Part shown: piece after piece, positions 27,663 to 35,927 of the stretch
Layout of the letters: the number at the start of each line of letters is the position of its first letter
Position numbering within the stretch: position 1 is the stretch's first letter
Source: Thalassobaculum_A sp040219615
GTDB lineage: Bacteria; Pseudomonadota; Alphaproteobacteria; Thalassobaculales; Thalassobaculaceae
Direction of reading: 5' to 3'
DNA: 64,000 nucleotides
NCBI RefSeq assembly: GCF_040219615.1
Contig: NZ_JAVJSE010000017.1
Coordinates: 38,941-102,940 of the forward strand
Position numbers and translations under genes: made by a program
The notes under the pieces: model-generated
What the model was told of the DNA's origin: nothing
What the model saw: the letters and a program-made list of their open reading frames with translations, nothing else
Databases searched by the model: none

Positions 27663-29165
27663 CTACTCCGCCGCCGCGGCGGCCGCCCTTCGCGCACGCC
27701 ATACCGAGACCAGCGGCCACAGGGCGGAGAACAGGGTGAGCGCCAGGAAGGTCACCACGATCGGGCGCTCCAGGAAGCGCAGCCACTCGTGGTCGAAGAT
27801 GATCAGCGACTGCTTGAGGCTGTTCTCCACCAGCTCGCCCAGGATCAGCCCCATGATGATCGGCGCCGCCGCGAAGCCGTAGCGCTTCAGCACGAAGCCG
27901 AGCAGGCCGGCGAACACCATGATCCACACGTCCAGCACCGACTGCTCCAGCGCGTAGGCGCCGATGCAGGCCAGCACGAACACCGACGGCCACAGGAAGC
28001 GCACCGGGATCAGCGTCACCCGCGCGAACAGCTTGGCGCCGATCAGGCCGAACATCCCGAACACCAGGTTGGCCAGCAGCATCGCCAGGAAGATCGCGTA
28101 CAGCAGGGTCGGGGTCTCGGTGAACAGGTGCGGCCCCGGCCGCAGGCCGTGCACCAGCAGGGCGCCCAGGATGATCGCGGTGGTGGCGCTGCCCGGGATG
28201 CCGAGCGCCAGGGTCGGCACCATGGCGGCGCCGGTGGCGGCGTTGTTAGCGGTCTCCGGCCCGGCGATGCCGCGGATGTCGCCCTTGCCGAACTGCGACT
28301 TGTCCCTGGCCCAGCGCTTGGCCTCGTTGTAGCCGATCATGGCGGCGACGGTGCCGCCCTCGGCCGGCAGCAGGCCGATGAAGGTGCCGATGCCGCAGGA
28401 CCGGGCGATGGTGCCGGCGCATTTCCGGAAGTGCTCCATCCCCGGCAGCCGTACCGCATCGAGGGCGGCGCGGACCTGCACCCGGTCGAGCTGCCCGGCT
28501 TGCGTGAGGAACTCGGCGCCGGCGAACAGGCCGATCATCACCGGGATGAAGTGGATACCCTCGGACAATTCCCAGAACCCGAAGGTGAAGCGGTCGACGC
28601 CGGTGGTGAAGTCCATGCCGATGGTCGCAAGCAGCACCCCGAAGGCGCCGCCGATCAGGTTCTTGACCGCCGACTCGCCGCTGATGGTGGCCAGCATCGA
28701 CAGCCCGAACAGCGACAGCGCGAAATACTCCGGCGGCCCGAAGTCGTAGGCGACGCGGGCCAGCAGCGGCGCCGCGACGATCAGCACGACCACGCTGAAC
28801 AGGCCGCCGATCACGCTCGACACCGCCGCCATGCCGAGCGCCAGCCCGGCCCGGCCCTGCTGGGCCAGCGGATAGCCGTCGAAGGCGGTGGCGGCGGCCG
28901 GCGGCGCGCCCGGCGCATTCACCAGGATCGCGGTGATCGACCCGCCATAGGTGCCGGCGCAGTACAGCGCGCTCAGCAGCGCGATCGCCGGGATCGGATC
29001 CATGGTCAGGGTGAACGGCAGCAGCAGCGCCGTCGCCATGGTCGAGCTCAGCCCCGGCATGGCACCGACCAGCACGCCGCCGACGGTGCCGATCAGCACC
29101 AGGCCGAGCAGGTAGGGATCCATGAAGGCCGCACCGGCGGCCAGGAACGCGTCCATCGTCGACAC
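27663..29165 (-). CDS. tctA: Tripartite tricarboxylate transporter permease TctA
   Basis: 500-residue large inner-membrane component of a TTT importer. GTG 29165 gives MSTMDAFLAAGAAF; ATG at 29156 is a possible alternative because no clear ribosome site marks either. Family motifs: VGAMPGLSSTMATALLLPFT, GTYGGSITAILVNAPGAPPAAAT with the conserved glycine-rich loop, and FIGLLPAEGGTVAAMIGYNEAKRW. About ten hydrophobic segments. It lies 12 bases after tctB. The C-terminus ends in an Ala-run. Confidence 0.94.
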   Translation of the reverse strand: MSTMDAFLAAGAAFMDPYLLGLVLIGTVGGVLVGAMPGLSSTMATALLLPFTLTMDPIPAIALLSALYCAGTYGGSITAILVNAPGAPPAAATAFDGYPLAQQGRAGLALGMAAVSSVIGGLFSVVVLIVAAPLLARVAYDFGPPEYFALSLFGLSMLATISGESAVKNLIGGAFGVLLATIGMDFTTGVDRFTFGFWELSEGIHFIPVMIGLFAGAEFLTQAGQLDRVQVRAALDAVRLPGMEHFRKCAGTIARSCGIGTFIGLLPAEGGTVAAMIGYNEAKRWARDKSQFGKGDIRGIAGPETANNAATGAAMVPTLALGIPGSATTAIILGALLVHGLRPGPHLFTETPTLLYAIFLAMLLANLVFGMFGLIGAKLFARVTLIPVRFLWPSVFVLACIGAYALEQSVLDVWIMVFAGLLGFVLKRYGFAAAPIIMGLILGELVENSLKQSLIIFDHEWLRFLERPIVVTFLALTLFSALWPLVSVWRARRAAAAAAE

Positions 29166-29177
29166 CGCGCGTGAGGT

Positions 29178-29672
29178 TCAGTTGATGCCCAGCAGGCCTG
29201 GATCGAAATGCACGCCGAGGCCGACCACGAACACCAGGTAGATCGCCGCCGGGAACAGCACCGCGAAGGGCAGCACCAGGCGCCACCGCCGCTCGCCCCA
29301 CAGGAGCGGCATGGCGGCGGCGAACAGCACCATGGCGGCGATGAATCCCAGGATGTCGAAGGCGATGACGAAGGCGACCATCATGACCGCGGTGGCCACG
29401 ACCATCGGCCTGACCGGCCGCTTGCGTGCGGAGTCGGCCCGGAACGACATCAGCGCCAGCACCCCGGACAGCACGGCGATCACCGCGATCACCAGGCGCG
29501 GGAAGGTCGCCGGCTGGACGTTCTGGGCGACCGCCGCCGGCGCCTTGGCGAAGCCGAGGGTGATACCGTAGGCGACCGCACAGAACGCCAGGATCGCGCA
29601 CGCGACCAGCAGGTCGCGCGGGAAGCGGGCCGCCGGTGCGGCGGCCCCTCCCTCGCCCGGGGACATGCCCAT
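29178..29672 (-). CDS. tctB: Tripartite tricarboxylate transporter small permease TctB
   Basis: 164 residues with four hydrophobic segments (DLLVACAILAFCAVAYGITLG, ATFPRLVIAVIAVLSGVLAL and two more), the size and layout of TctB. ATG 29672 is followed two codons later by a second ATG (29666); either could be used. It lies 11 bases after the tctC stop and 12 before tctA. Confidence 0.88.
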   Translation of the reverse strand: MGMSPGEGGAAAPAARFPRDLLVACAILAFCAVAYGITLGFAKAPAAVAQNVQPATFPRLVIAVIAVLSGVLALMSFRADSARKRPVRPMVVATAVMMVAFVIAFDILGFIAAMVLFAAAMPLLWGERRWRLVLPFAVLFPAAIYLVFVVGLGVHFDPGLLGIN

Positions 29673-29683
29673 GGCGGCCGGCC

Positions 29684-30682
29684 TCAGAGCATGCCGAGCT
29701 CGGTCAGCGCGGTCTTGCTCTCCTCGAAGATGCGGCGGATCTGCTTGTTCCAGACCTCGCGCCCGGCGACGCTGGAGACCGGCATGCCGCTGGTCGTCAG
29801 GTAGTTCTGGTAGACCGAGTGCTTCATGGCCTTGACCATACCGGCCTCGAGCCGAGCCATCCGCTCCTCCGGCACGCCCGACAGCACCGCGAAGCCGCGC
29901 ACCGTGGAGGCGAGCGCGTCGATGCCCTTGTCGCGGGCGGTCGGCACGCCGCCCAGGGCCGCGATCGGCTCCTCCGAGAGACTGGCGACGCCACGGATCT
30001 CGCCGGCGGTGAACTGCGACTCGCCCTCGGCGTAGTTCAGCAGGGCCACCTCGACGTTGCCGCCGACCAGGTTGGTGACGATGTCGCCGCCGCCCTTGAA
30101 CGGCACGATGGTGTAGGGGATGCCGCCGGCCGCCTTGGCGAAGTTGTGGATACCGACATGGTCGGCGCCGCCGGCGAAGGTGGTCCCCCACTTCAGGCCG
30201 CCCTTGGCGTCCTTGGAGGCGGCGATCAGGTCCTCCAGCGTCTTGATCTTGCTGTTGACGTTCACCGCGATCACCGTCGGGTCGTCGGTCGCCCGGGCGA
30301 TGCCGACCAGGTCGTCGATCCCGAGCGGCACCTTCTTCTGGATGATCTGGAAGATGTGCGACTGGGTGATGGTCATCACCGTGTAGCCGTCGCGCGGCTG
30401 GCTGTTGGTGTACATCAGCGCCGCCGAGCCGCTGCCGCCGCGCTTGTTCACCACCACCAGATCCTGGTCGAACTCCTTGCGGGCCCGCAGCATCATCATG
30501 CGGGTGGTGATGTCCGTCCCGCCGCCCGGCCCGGCGTGGGTGACCATGTTGATGGCCTGCGACGGGAAATCGTCGGCCGCGAAGGCCGGGCGACCGAGGC
30601 CCGGCAGCAGCAGCGAACCGGCGCCGGCAGCTGCCCCCCACAGGATCGTTCGACGCGTCGGGTGCCCGGGTGTCGTCGTCAT
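29684..30682 (-). CDS. tctC: Tripartite tricarboxylate transporter substrate-binding protein TctC
   Basis: 332-residue periplasmic receptor of the Bug/TctC family. The N-terminus PTRRTILWGAAAGAGSLLLP carries a twin-arginine-like signal. The mature part shows INMVTHAGPGGGTDITTR (family N-lobe loop), VNKRGGSGSAALMYTNSQP, and GGADHVGIHNFAKAAG, with the water- and carboxylate-binding glycine loops. Ligand is probably a di- or tricarboxylate. First gene of the tctCBA run and downstream of its GntR gene by 122 bases. Confidence 0.92.
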   Translation of the reverse strand: MTTTPGHPTRRTILWGAAAGAGSLLLPGLGRPAFAADDFPSQAINMVTHAGPGGGTDITTRMMMLRARKEFDQDLVVVNKRGGSGSAALMYTNSQPRDGYTVMTITQSHIFQIIQKKVPLGIDDLVGIARATDDPTVIAVNVNSKIKTLEDLIAASKDAKGGLKWGTTFAGGADHVGIHNFAKAAGGIPYTIVPFKGGGDIVTNLVGGNVEVALLNYAEGESQFTAGEIRGVASLSEEPIAALGGVPTARDKGIDALASTVRGFAVLSGVPEERMARLEAGMVKAMKHSVYQNYLTTSGMPVSSVAGREVWNKQIRRIFEESKTALTELGML

Positions 30683-30804
30683 GGCTTCCTCCTCGTTGGC
30701 TCCGGGGACGTGCCGGACCGGCCGCCTCCTTTTTGGTGACGGGCCCTTGTCCGGGCCCTTTCAGTCAGGCGGCCTTCCCGCCGCACCCGGCGGGCGGCCG
30801 TGGG

Positions 30805-31533
30805 CTAGTCGGTCGCGCCGGCGGCCCGGCGGGTATCATCGCGGCGCTCCTCGGCGACGGTGCCGTCGAGGGTGTCGAGGAACCGCCTGCAGCCGTGCAC
30901 CACATGGAGGCGGCCAGCCTCGCGGGCGGCGTCGGCGTCGTCCCGCTCGATCGCGTCCATGATGTCGCGGTGCTCGGCCAGCGAGGCGTCCACGTTCGGA
31001 ACCTTCGACAGGCTGCGGCGGCGGAACAGGTGCATCTCCTTGACCACGCCCTCGTAGATCGAGCGCGCCCGCGCGTTGCCGGAGAATTCCAGGAGGCTGG
31101 CGTGGAACTCGACGTTCAGGCGGTAGTAGGTCGCGAGTTCGTCGCGCGCGACCGCATCCTCCATGCCGGCGACCTGCTCGCGCAGGGTGGCCAGCATGGG
31201 CTCCGTGTACCGGCGCGCCACCCGCTCGCAGGCATAGGCGAAGATGGTGCCGCGCAGTTCGTACAGGCACACCACCTCGTCCAGGCCGATGCTGCGCACG
31301 ATCGCGCCGCGGTTGGCGATGATGGTCACCAGGCCGGACCGCTCGAGGGTCCGCATCGCCTCGCGCACCGGGCCGCGGCTGACCCCCAGGCTGTCCGCCA
31401 GGGCCGCCTCCCCGATCTTCTCGCCGGCCTTGATCTCGCCGGTCAGGATGCGCCGCTCGATCTCCCGATGCACGCGCGTCGTCAGCGTGGCGAACTCGCT
31501 GGCGTGGAACGGTTTTTCGGCGTCCGAGGGCAT
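30805..31533 (-). CDS. GntR/FCD-family regulator of the TctCBA/CoA-transferase locus
   Basis: 242 residues from ATG 31533 (GGAGG upstream). Winged helix at about 18-85 (GEKIGEAALADSLGVSRGPVREAMRTLERSGLV); FCD domain with YYRLNVEFHASLLEFSGNAR and LAEHRDIMDAIERDD. It lies upstream of tctC on the same strand and divergent from a CoA-transferase operon. A TTGT-CA-ACAA palindrome sits between the divergent starts. A short 7-bp hairpin (30777-30794) follows the stop. Confidence 0.88.
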   Translation of the reverse strand: MPSDAEKPFHASEFATLTTRVHREIERRILTGEIKAGEKIGEAALADSLGVSRGPVREAMRTLERSGLVTIIANRGAIVRSIGLDEVVCLYELRGTIFAYACERVARRYTEPMLATLREQVAGMEDAVARDELATYYRLNVEFHASLLEFSGNARARSIYEGVVKEMHLFRRRSLSKVPNVDASLAEHRDIMDAIERDDADAAREAGRLHVVHGCRRFLDTLDGTVAEERRDDTRRAAGATD

Positions 31534-31578
31534 TCGGCCTCCACGGGATTCTGATCGGAACGGTAGATTCCAGACAGT

Positions 31579-31594
31579 AGATTGTCAACAATCT
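31579..31594. promoter_or_regulatory. GntR-type operator between divergent operons
   Basis: AGATTGT-CA-ACAATCT is a perfect palindrome with a 2-base spacer, 46 bases upstream of the GntR start and 87 upstream of the CoA-transferase start. The TTGT..ACAA core fits FadR-subgroup operators; binding by the adjacent regulator is inferred. Confidence 0.6.
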
Positions 31595-31680
31595 GCCGGG
31601 ACGCTACGGTGCTTGCACAACCCCCGGCACCTGACGTCACCATGGGGGCAAAGGAACAAGTCGCCCCGGAGGAGACCCGC

Positions 31681-32871
31681 ATGCCAATCGAGCGAGCCAG
31701 CACGGCGCTGTCCCGGTTCAAGGTCCTCGACCTGACCCGCGTCCGGTCCGGGCCGACCTGCGTGCGCCAGTTGGCGGACTGGGGCGCCGACGTCGTGAAG
31801 ATCGAGATGCCGGTGACCGACGACGGCGGCCAGCTCGGTGGCCCGCGCTCCGGGTCCGACTTCCAGAACCTGCACCGCAACAAGCGCAGCCTCACCCTCG
31901 ACCTGAAGAAGCCGGCCGGCATCGAGGTGTTCCGGCGGCTGGCGAAGGAAGCCGACGTCATCGTCGAGAACTTCCGGCCGGACGTGAAGCGCCGGCTCGG
32001 GATCGACTACGAGACCCTGAGCGCCGACAACCCGGGGCTGGTGTATGCCAGCATCTCCGGATTCGGGCAGGACGGGCCGTACCGCGACCGCCCCGGCTTC
32101 GACCAGATCGCCCAGGGCATGGGCGGCCTGATGTCGATCACCGGCAAGCCCGGCGACGGCCCGATGCGGGTCGGCATCCCGATCGCCGACCTGACGGCCG
32201 GCATCTTCTGCTCGCAGGCCATCATGATCGCCCTGCTGGAGCGCGAGGTGTCCGGGAAGGGCCAGTGGGTGCAGACCTCGCTGCTGCAGGCCCAGGTCTT
32301 CATGCTGGACTTCCAGGCGGCGCGCTGGACCATGGACGGCGAGGTCCCCAAGCAGGCCGGCAACAACCACCCGACCAGCATTCCGACCGGCGTGTTCAAG
32401 ACCACGGACGGCTACATGAACCTGGCGGTCGCCGGCCAGGAGATCTGGATGCGGTTCTGCCGCGCGATCGACCGGATGGGCCTGGCCGAGAACCCGGACT
32501 ACGCGGACGGCAAGCTGCGCTCGAAGAACCGCGACGCTCTCAACGCCGAGATCGAGGCGGTCACCCTCACCCGCTCCACCGCCGACTGGGTCGAGCGGTT
32601 CAATGCCGCCGGCGTGCCGTGCGGCGAGATCAACGACATCCGGCAGGCGTTCGAGAACCCCCAGGTCGAGCATCTCGGCATGGCGCAGCCGGTCGATTCC
32701 CAGGAACGCGGCCCCAGCCATCTGGTCGGCCAGCCGATCATCATGAGCCGGACGCCGAGCCGCATCGCCGCCCCGCCCCCGACCGCCGGCCAGCACAGCG
32801 ACGAAGTCCTGCGCGGCGCCGGCTACAGCGACGACGACATCGCCCGGCTGCGCGCCGACGGCGTGATCTGA
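31681..32871 (+). CDS. Class III CoA-transferase (CaiB/BaiF family)
   Basis: 396 residues from ATG 31681, which has CCGGAGGAG upstream. Family III CoA-transferases move CoA between acids via an aspartyl-CoA thioester. Seen: FKVLDLTRVRSGPTCVRQLADWGADVVKIE, NKRSLTLDLKKPAG, VENFRPDVKRRLGIDY, and the catalytic aspartate in VGIPIADLTAGIFCSQAI. It heads a set with an enoyl-CoA hydratase and a carbonic-anhydrase-like protein, divergent from the TctCBA regulator, suggesting activation of the acid imported by TctCBA or by the downstream TRAP system. Confidence 0.92.
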   Translation: MPIERASTALSRFKVLDLTRVRSGPTCVRQLADWGADVVKIEMPVTDDGGQLGGPRSGSDFQNLHRNKRSLTLDLKKPAGIEVFRRLAKEADVIVENFRPDVKRRLGIDYETLSADNPGLVYASISGFGQDGPYRDRPGFDQIAQGMGGLMSITGKPGDGPMRVGIPIADLTAGIFCSQAIMIALLEREVSGKGQWVQTSLLQAQVFMLDFQAARWTMDGEVPKQAGNNHPTSIPTGVFKTTDGYMNLAVAGQEIWMRFCRAIDRMGLAENPDYADGKLRSKNRDALNAEIEAVTLTRSTADWVERFNAAGVPCGEINDIRQAFENPQVEHLGMAQPVDSQERGPSHLVGQPIIMSRTPSRIAAPPPTAGQHSDEVLRGAGYSDDDIARLRADGVI

Positions 32872-32888
32872 CGAAGAGGACCGACACC

Positions 32889-33674
32889 ATGTCTGACAAG
32901 ATCATCACCAGCGTCGACGGGGCGATCGGGCGGATCGTCTTCAATCAGCCGGAGAAGCGGAACGCGGTCTCGCTGGAGATGTGGACCGCGGTCGACGAGG
33001 CCCTGGACCACTACGCCGCCGACGACAACGTCCGGGTCGTCATCCTGTCGGGCGCCGGCGGCAAGGCCTTCGTGTCCGGCGCCGACATCTCCAAGTTCGA
33101 GAGCGAGCGGGCGAGCGAGGAGGCGGTGGCGCACTACAACACCACCACCGCCCGGGTCTACACCAAGGTCCACGCATTCCCGAAACCGGTGATCGCCCAG
33201 ATCGACGGCTTCTGCGTCGGCGGCGGCTGCGCGCTGGCGGTATGCTGCGACATCCGGGTGTGCGGCGAGGGCGCGCAGTTCGCGGTGCCGGCCGCCAAGC
33301 TCGGCCTCGGCTACGCCTATGCCGGGCTGGAGCGGCTGGTCGCCCTGGTCGGCCCGTCCTTCGCCAAGGAGATCTTCTTCACCGCCGACCGCTTCAGCGC
33401 CGAGGACGCCAAGTTCATGGGCCTGGTCAACCGGGTGGTGCCGGACGGCGAGGTCGAGGCGTTCTGCACGGCGATGGCGAACCGCATCGCCGGCAACGCG
33501 CCGCTGACCGTCGGCTCCGTCAAGTTCATCGTCGGCGAGGCCGTGAAACCGGAGTCCGAGCGCGACCTGCAGAAATGCGCCGACCTGGTGAAGGGCTGCT
33601 TCGACAGCCAGGACTACATCGAGGGCCGGCGCGCCTTCATGGAGAAGCGCAAGCCCAACTTCGTCGGGGCCTGA
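32889..33674 (+). CDS. Enoyl-CoA hydratase/isomerase family protein
   Basis: 261-residue crotonase-fold enzyme. GRIVFNQPEKRNAVSLEMW opens the fold; GKAFVSGADISKFE and FCVGGGCALAVCCDIRV form the oxyanion hole; AKLGLGYAYAGLERLVALVG occupies the place of the catalytic glutamates, which here look replaced, so it may be an isomerase, thioesterase or decarboxylase relative rather than a hydratase. Starts 17 bases after the CoA-transferase stop and is 5 bases upstream of the next gene. Confidence 0.88.
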   Translation: MSDKIITSVDGAIGRIVFNQPEKRNAVSLEMWTAVDEALDHYAADDNVRVVILSGAGGKAFVSGADISKFESERASEEAVAHYNTTTARVYTKVHAFPKPVIAQIDGFCVGGGCALAVCCDIRVCGEGAQFAVPAAKLGLGYAYAGLERLVALVGPSFAKEIFFTADRFSAEDAKFMGLVNRVVPDGEVEAFCTAMANRIAGNAPLTVGSVKFIVGEAVKPESERDLQKCADLVKGCFDSQDYIEGRRAFMEKRKPNFVGA

Positions 33675-33679
33675 CCGCC

Positions 33680-34207
33680 ATGTTGTACGAACTCGACGGC
33701 AAGCGGCCGGTCTACGACCCGGCCAGGAGTTGGGTCGCGGACTCCGCGACGGTGATCGGCGACGTGGTGCTGGAGGACGATGCAAGCGTCTGGTTCGGCG
33801 CCGTGGTGCGCGGCGACAATGCCCGCATCCATATCGGACGCGGCAGCAACGTGCAGGACGGCTCGGTGCTGCACGTCGACCCCGGGTTCCCGCTGACCCT
33901 CGGCGTCGAGGTCTCGATCGGCCATCTGGTCATGCTGCACGGCTGCACGGTCGGCGACGGCACCCTGATCGGCATCGGCGCGGTCGTGCTGAACGGCGCG
34001 AAGATCGGTGCCGGCTGCCTGATCGGCGCCAACGCCCTGATCACCGAGGGCAAGGAGATCCCGCCGCGCTCGGTCGTCATGGGGTCGCCCGGCAAGATCG
34101 TGCGCGAGGTCAGCGACGAGGACCTGGAGCGCATCCGCCGCCCGGCCCAGAGCTACATCGAGCGGATGCGCGCCTACCGCGACAACCTGCGGCCGATCGT
34201 CGGCTGA
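33680..34207 (+). CDS. Gamma-carbonic-anhydrase-like hexapeptide-repeat protein
   Basis: 175 residues of left-handed beta-helix, with repeated hexapeptides (WVADSATVIGDVVLEDDASV, VVRGDNARIHIGRGSNVQDG) and the metal histidines in VLHVD and IGHLVMLHGC. The C-terminal helix follows VVMGSPGKIVREV. The group includes PaaY-like thioesterases and active or inactive gamma-carbonic anhydrases. Its place behind a CoA-transferase and a crotonase, 5 bases from the latter, favours a PaaY-like role in clearing or processing a CoA thioester, by inference. Confidence 0.85.
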   Translation: MLYELDGKRPVYDPARSWVADSATVIGDVVLEDDASVWFGAVVRGDNARIHIGRGSNVQDGSVLHVDPGFPLTLGVEVSIGHLVMLHGCTVGDGTLIGIGAVVLNGAKIGAGCLIGANALITEGKEIPPRSVVMGSPGKIVREVSDEDLERIRRPAQSYIERMRAYRDNLRPIVG

Positions 34208-34263
34208 GCCGCTCCAGGAGGTAGCACGTTGGCTAGACAACGGAAATGAGGCGACACTGAATT

Positions 34264-34280
34264 CCGGGGCGTCGCCCCGG
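34264..34280. terminator. Short hairpin after the carbonic-anhydrase-like gene
   Basis: CCGGGGC-GTC-GCCCCGG is a perfect 7-bp stem with a 3-base loop, between the CoA-transferase set and the second TRAP operon. Without a T-run its role is uncertain. Confidence 0.35.
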
Positions 34281-34346
34281 ATGCCCCGGCCGTCCGGCCC
34301 AATGAACCAAGCAACTGCCGAAGGCAGATTTCTCAGGAGGAAGCCC

Positions 34347-35324
34347 ATGCGTTCCATGATGCTCTGCGCGACGGCGCTCGCCGTCTCGATGGCGGTGACC
34401 GCCGCCGCCAACGCCCAGACCGTTCTCCGCTTCGGCCATGTCGGCGAGGTCGGCTCGCACTTCGACGTCGCCGGCAACGAGTTCGCCAAGCGGGTCAAGG
34501 AGAAGAGCGGCGGCAAGATCGAGGTGCAGGTGTTCCCGTCGAGCCAGCTCGGCAACGACAAGGACATGCTGCAGAAGATGAAGCTCGGCCAGATCGACTT
34601 CTTCCTGCCGTCGTCGATCATGTCGTCGGTCACGCCCGAGTTCGGCGTGTTCGACATGCCCTACATCATCAAGGACCGCGACCATGCCGCCCGGGTGATG
34701 GCGAAGATGGGCGACACGGTGTTCCGCCCGGCCGCCGAGGCCAAGGGCGTCATGATCCTCGGCTTCTGGGAGAACGGCTTCCGGCAGGTCACCAACAATG
34801 TCCGGCCGATCGTGAAGCCGGAGGACCTGAAGGGCGTGAAGCTGCGCACCCCGCGCGGCGAGTGGCGCGTGAAGATGTTCCAGTCCTATGGCGCCAACCC
34901 GTCGCCGATGGCGTTTTCCGAGGTGTTCACCGCCCTGAAGACCGGCGTCATGGACGGCCAGGAGAACCCGCTCATCAACGTCTGGAGCGCCAAGTTCTAC
35001 GAGGTACAGAAGTACCTCTCGATGACCGGGCATGTGTACATCCCGGCCTACATCGTCACCTCGCCGAACACGTTCAAGAAGTGGCCGGCGGACGTGCAGA
35101 AGATCATCAGCGAGACCGCCGTCGAGATGGAGCCGTTCGCCCGTGAGGCCGGCAAGAACTTCGACGACGACCTGCTCGGCAAGCTCAAGGAGAAGGGCAT
35201 GGCGATCAACGAGGCCGACAAGGAAGCCTTCGTGAACGCCTCCAAGGGCATCTACGAGGAGTTCGGCACCTCGGTCGAAGGCGGCAAGGCCCTGATCGAC
35301 CAGATCTCGGCACTGCGCGGCTGA
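34347..35324 (+). CDS. dctP: TRAP transporter substrate-binding protein (DctP), second system
   Basis: 325 residues from ATG 34347 (CAGGAGG upstream); signal peptide ends AAANAQ before TVLRFGHV. FPSSQLGNDKDMLQKMKLGQ and DLKGVKLRTPRGEWRVKMFQ (ligand arginine) plus GVMDGQENPLINVWSAKFY mark the family. The QENP block is typical of receptors for C4-dicarboxylates or sialic-type acids, but the ligand is not assigned. Follows the CoA-transferase set by 139 bases on the same strand. Confidence 0.92.
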   Translation: MRSMMLCATALAVSMAVTAAANAQTVLRFGHVGEVGSHFDVAGNEFAKRVKEKSGGKIEVQVFPSSQLGNDKDMLQKMKLGQIDFFLPSSIMSSVTPEFGVFDMPYIIKDRDHAARVMAKMGDTVFRPAAEAKGVMILGFWENGFRQVTNNVRPIVKPEDLKGVKLRTPRGEWRVKMFQSYGANPSPMAFSEVFTALKTGVMDGQENPLINVWSAKFYEVQKYLSMTGHVYIPAYIVTSPNTFKKWPADVQKIISETAVEMEPFAREAGKNFDDDLLGKLKEKGMAINEADKEAFVNASKGIYEEFGTSVEGGKALIDQISALRG

Positions 35325-35344
35325 TCCGCACCGCGCCTATCCTG

Positions 35345-35375
35345 CCGGCGGCCGCGCCCAGCGCGTGGCCGCCGG
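35345..35375 (+). terminator. Hairpin between dctP and dctQ (second TRAP)
   Basis: CCGGCGGCC at 35345-35353 pairs with GGCCGCCGG at 35367-35375, with further GCGC/GCGC pairing inside. Same position as the dppA-dppB hairpin; likely protects the abundant receptor mRNA. Confidence 0.5.
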
Positions 35376-35408
35376 TTCCCGACCCGACCGCCGGAGACCG
35401 CCGACGCC

Positions 35409-35924
35409 ATGATCCCCAGTATCCGCCGCAATATCGACGTCGCCCTGCAATGGGTCGTCATCGGCCTGATGATCACCCTGACCGTGATCGTGCTGGTCGC
35501 CGTGATCTACCGGAAGTTCGGCGCTTCCCTCAGCTGGTACGACGAGGTCGCCTCGGTGATGCTGGCCTGGATCACCTATTACGGCGCCGCCCTGGCAGCC
35601 CTGCGCCGCCAGCATCTGGGCTTCGACGGCCTGCTGCTGCGGATGCCGGTCGATATCCGGATGATCGCGGTCGCGATCGCCGAGATCCTGGTGATCGGCT
35701 TCTTCGTGCTGCTCGCCTGGGCCGGCTGGAAGGTGCTGGAGGTGGTCGGCGACGAGAACCTGATCAGCCTGCCCTGGATCTCCGTCAGCCTCACCCAGTC
35801 GGTGATCCCGGTCGGGGCCACGCTGTTCGTGATCTGCGAACTGCTGAGCATGCCCGAAGCCTGGCGGGCAGCCCGGGTCGGACGCTCGCTCGAGCATCCC
35901 GAAGTCCCGTTTGCGGAGAACTGA
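35409..35924 (+). CDS. dctQ: TRAP transporter small permease (DctQ), second system
   Basis: 171 residues with four membrane helices: VVIGLMITLTVIVLVAVIYRK, VMLAWITYYGAALAALRRQH (with the family's histidine after the second helix), then AVAIAEILVIGFFVLLAW and a last one near SVIPVGATLFVICELL. Lies 84 bases after dctP and 3 bases before dctM. Confidence 0.9.
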   Translation: MIPSIRRNIDVALQWVVIGLMITLTVIVLVAVIYRKFGASLSWYDEVASVMLAWITYYGAALAALRRQHLGFDGLLLRMPVDIRMIAVAIAEILVIGFFVLLAWAGWKVLEVVGDENLISLPWISVSLTQSVIPVGATLFVICELLSMPEAWRAARVGRSLEHPEVPFAEN

Positions 35925-35927
35925 GTC

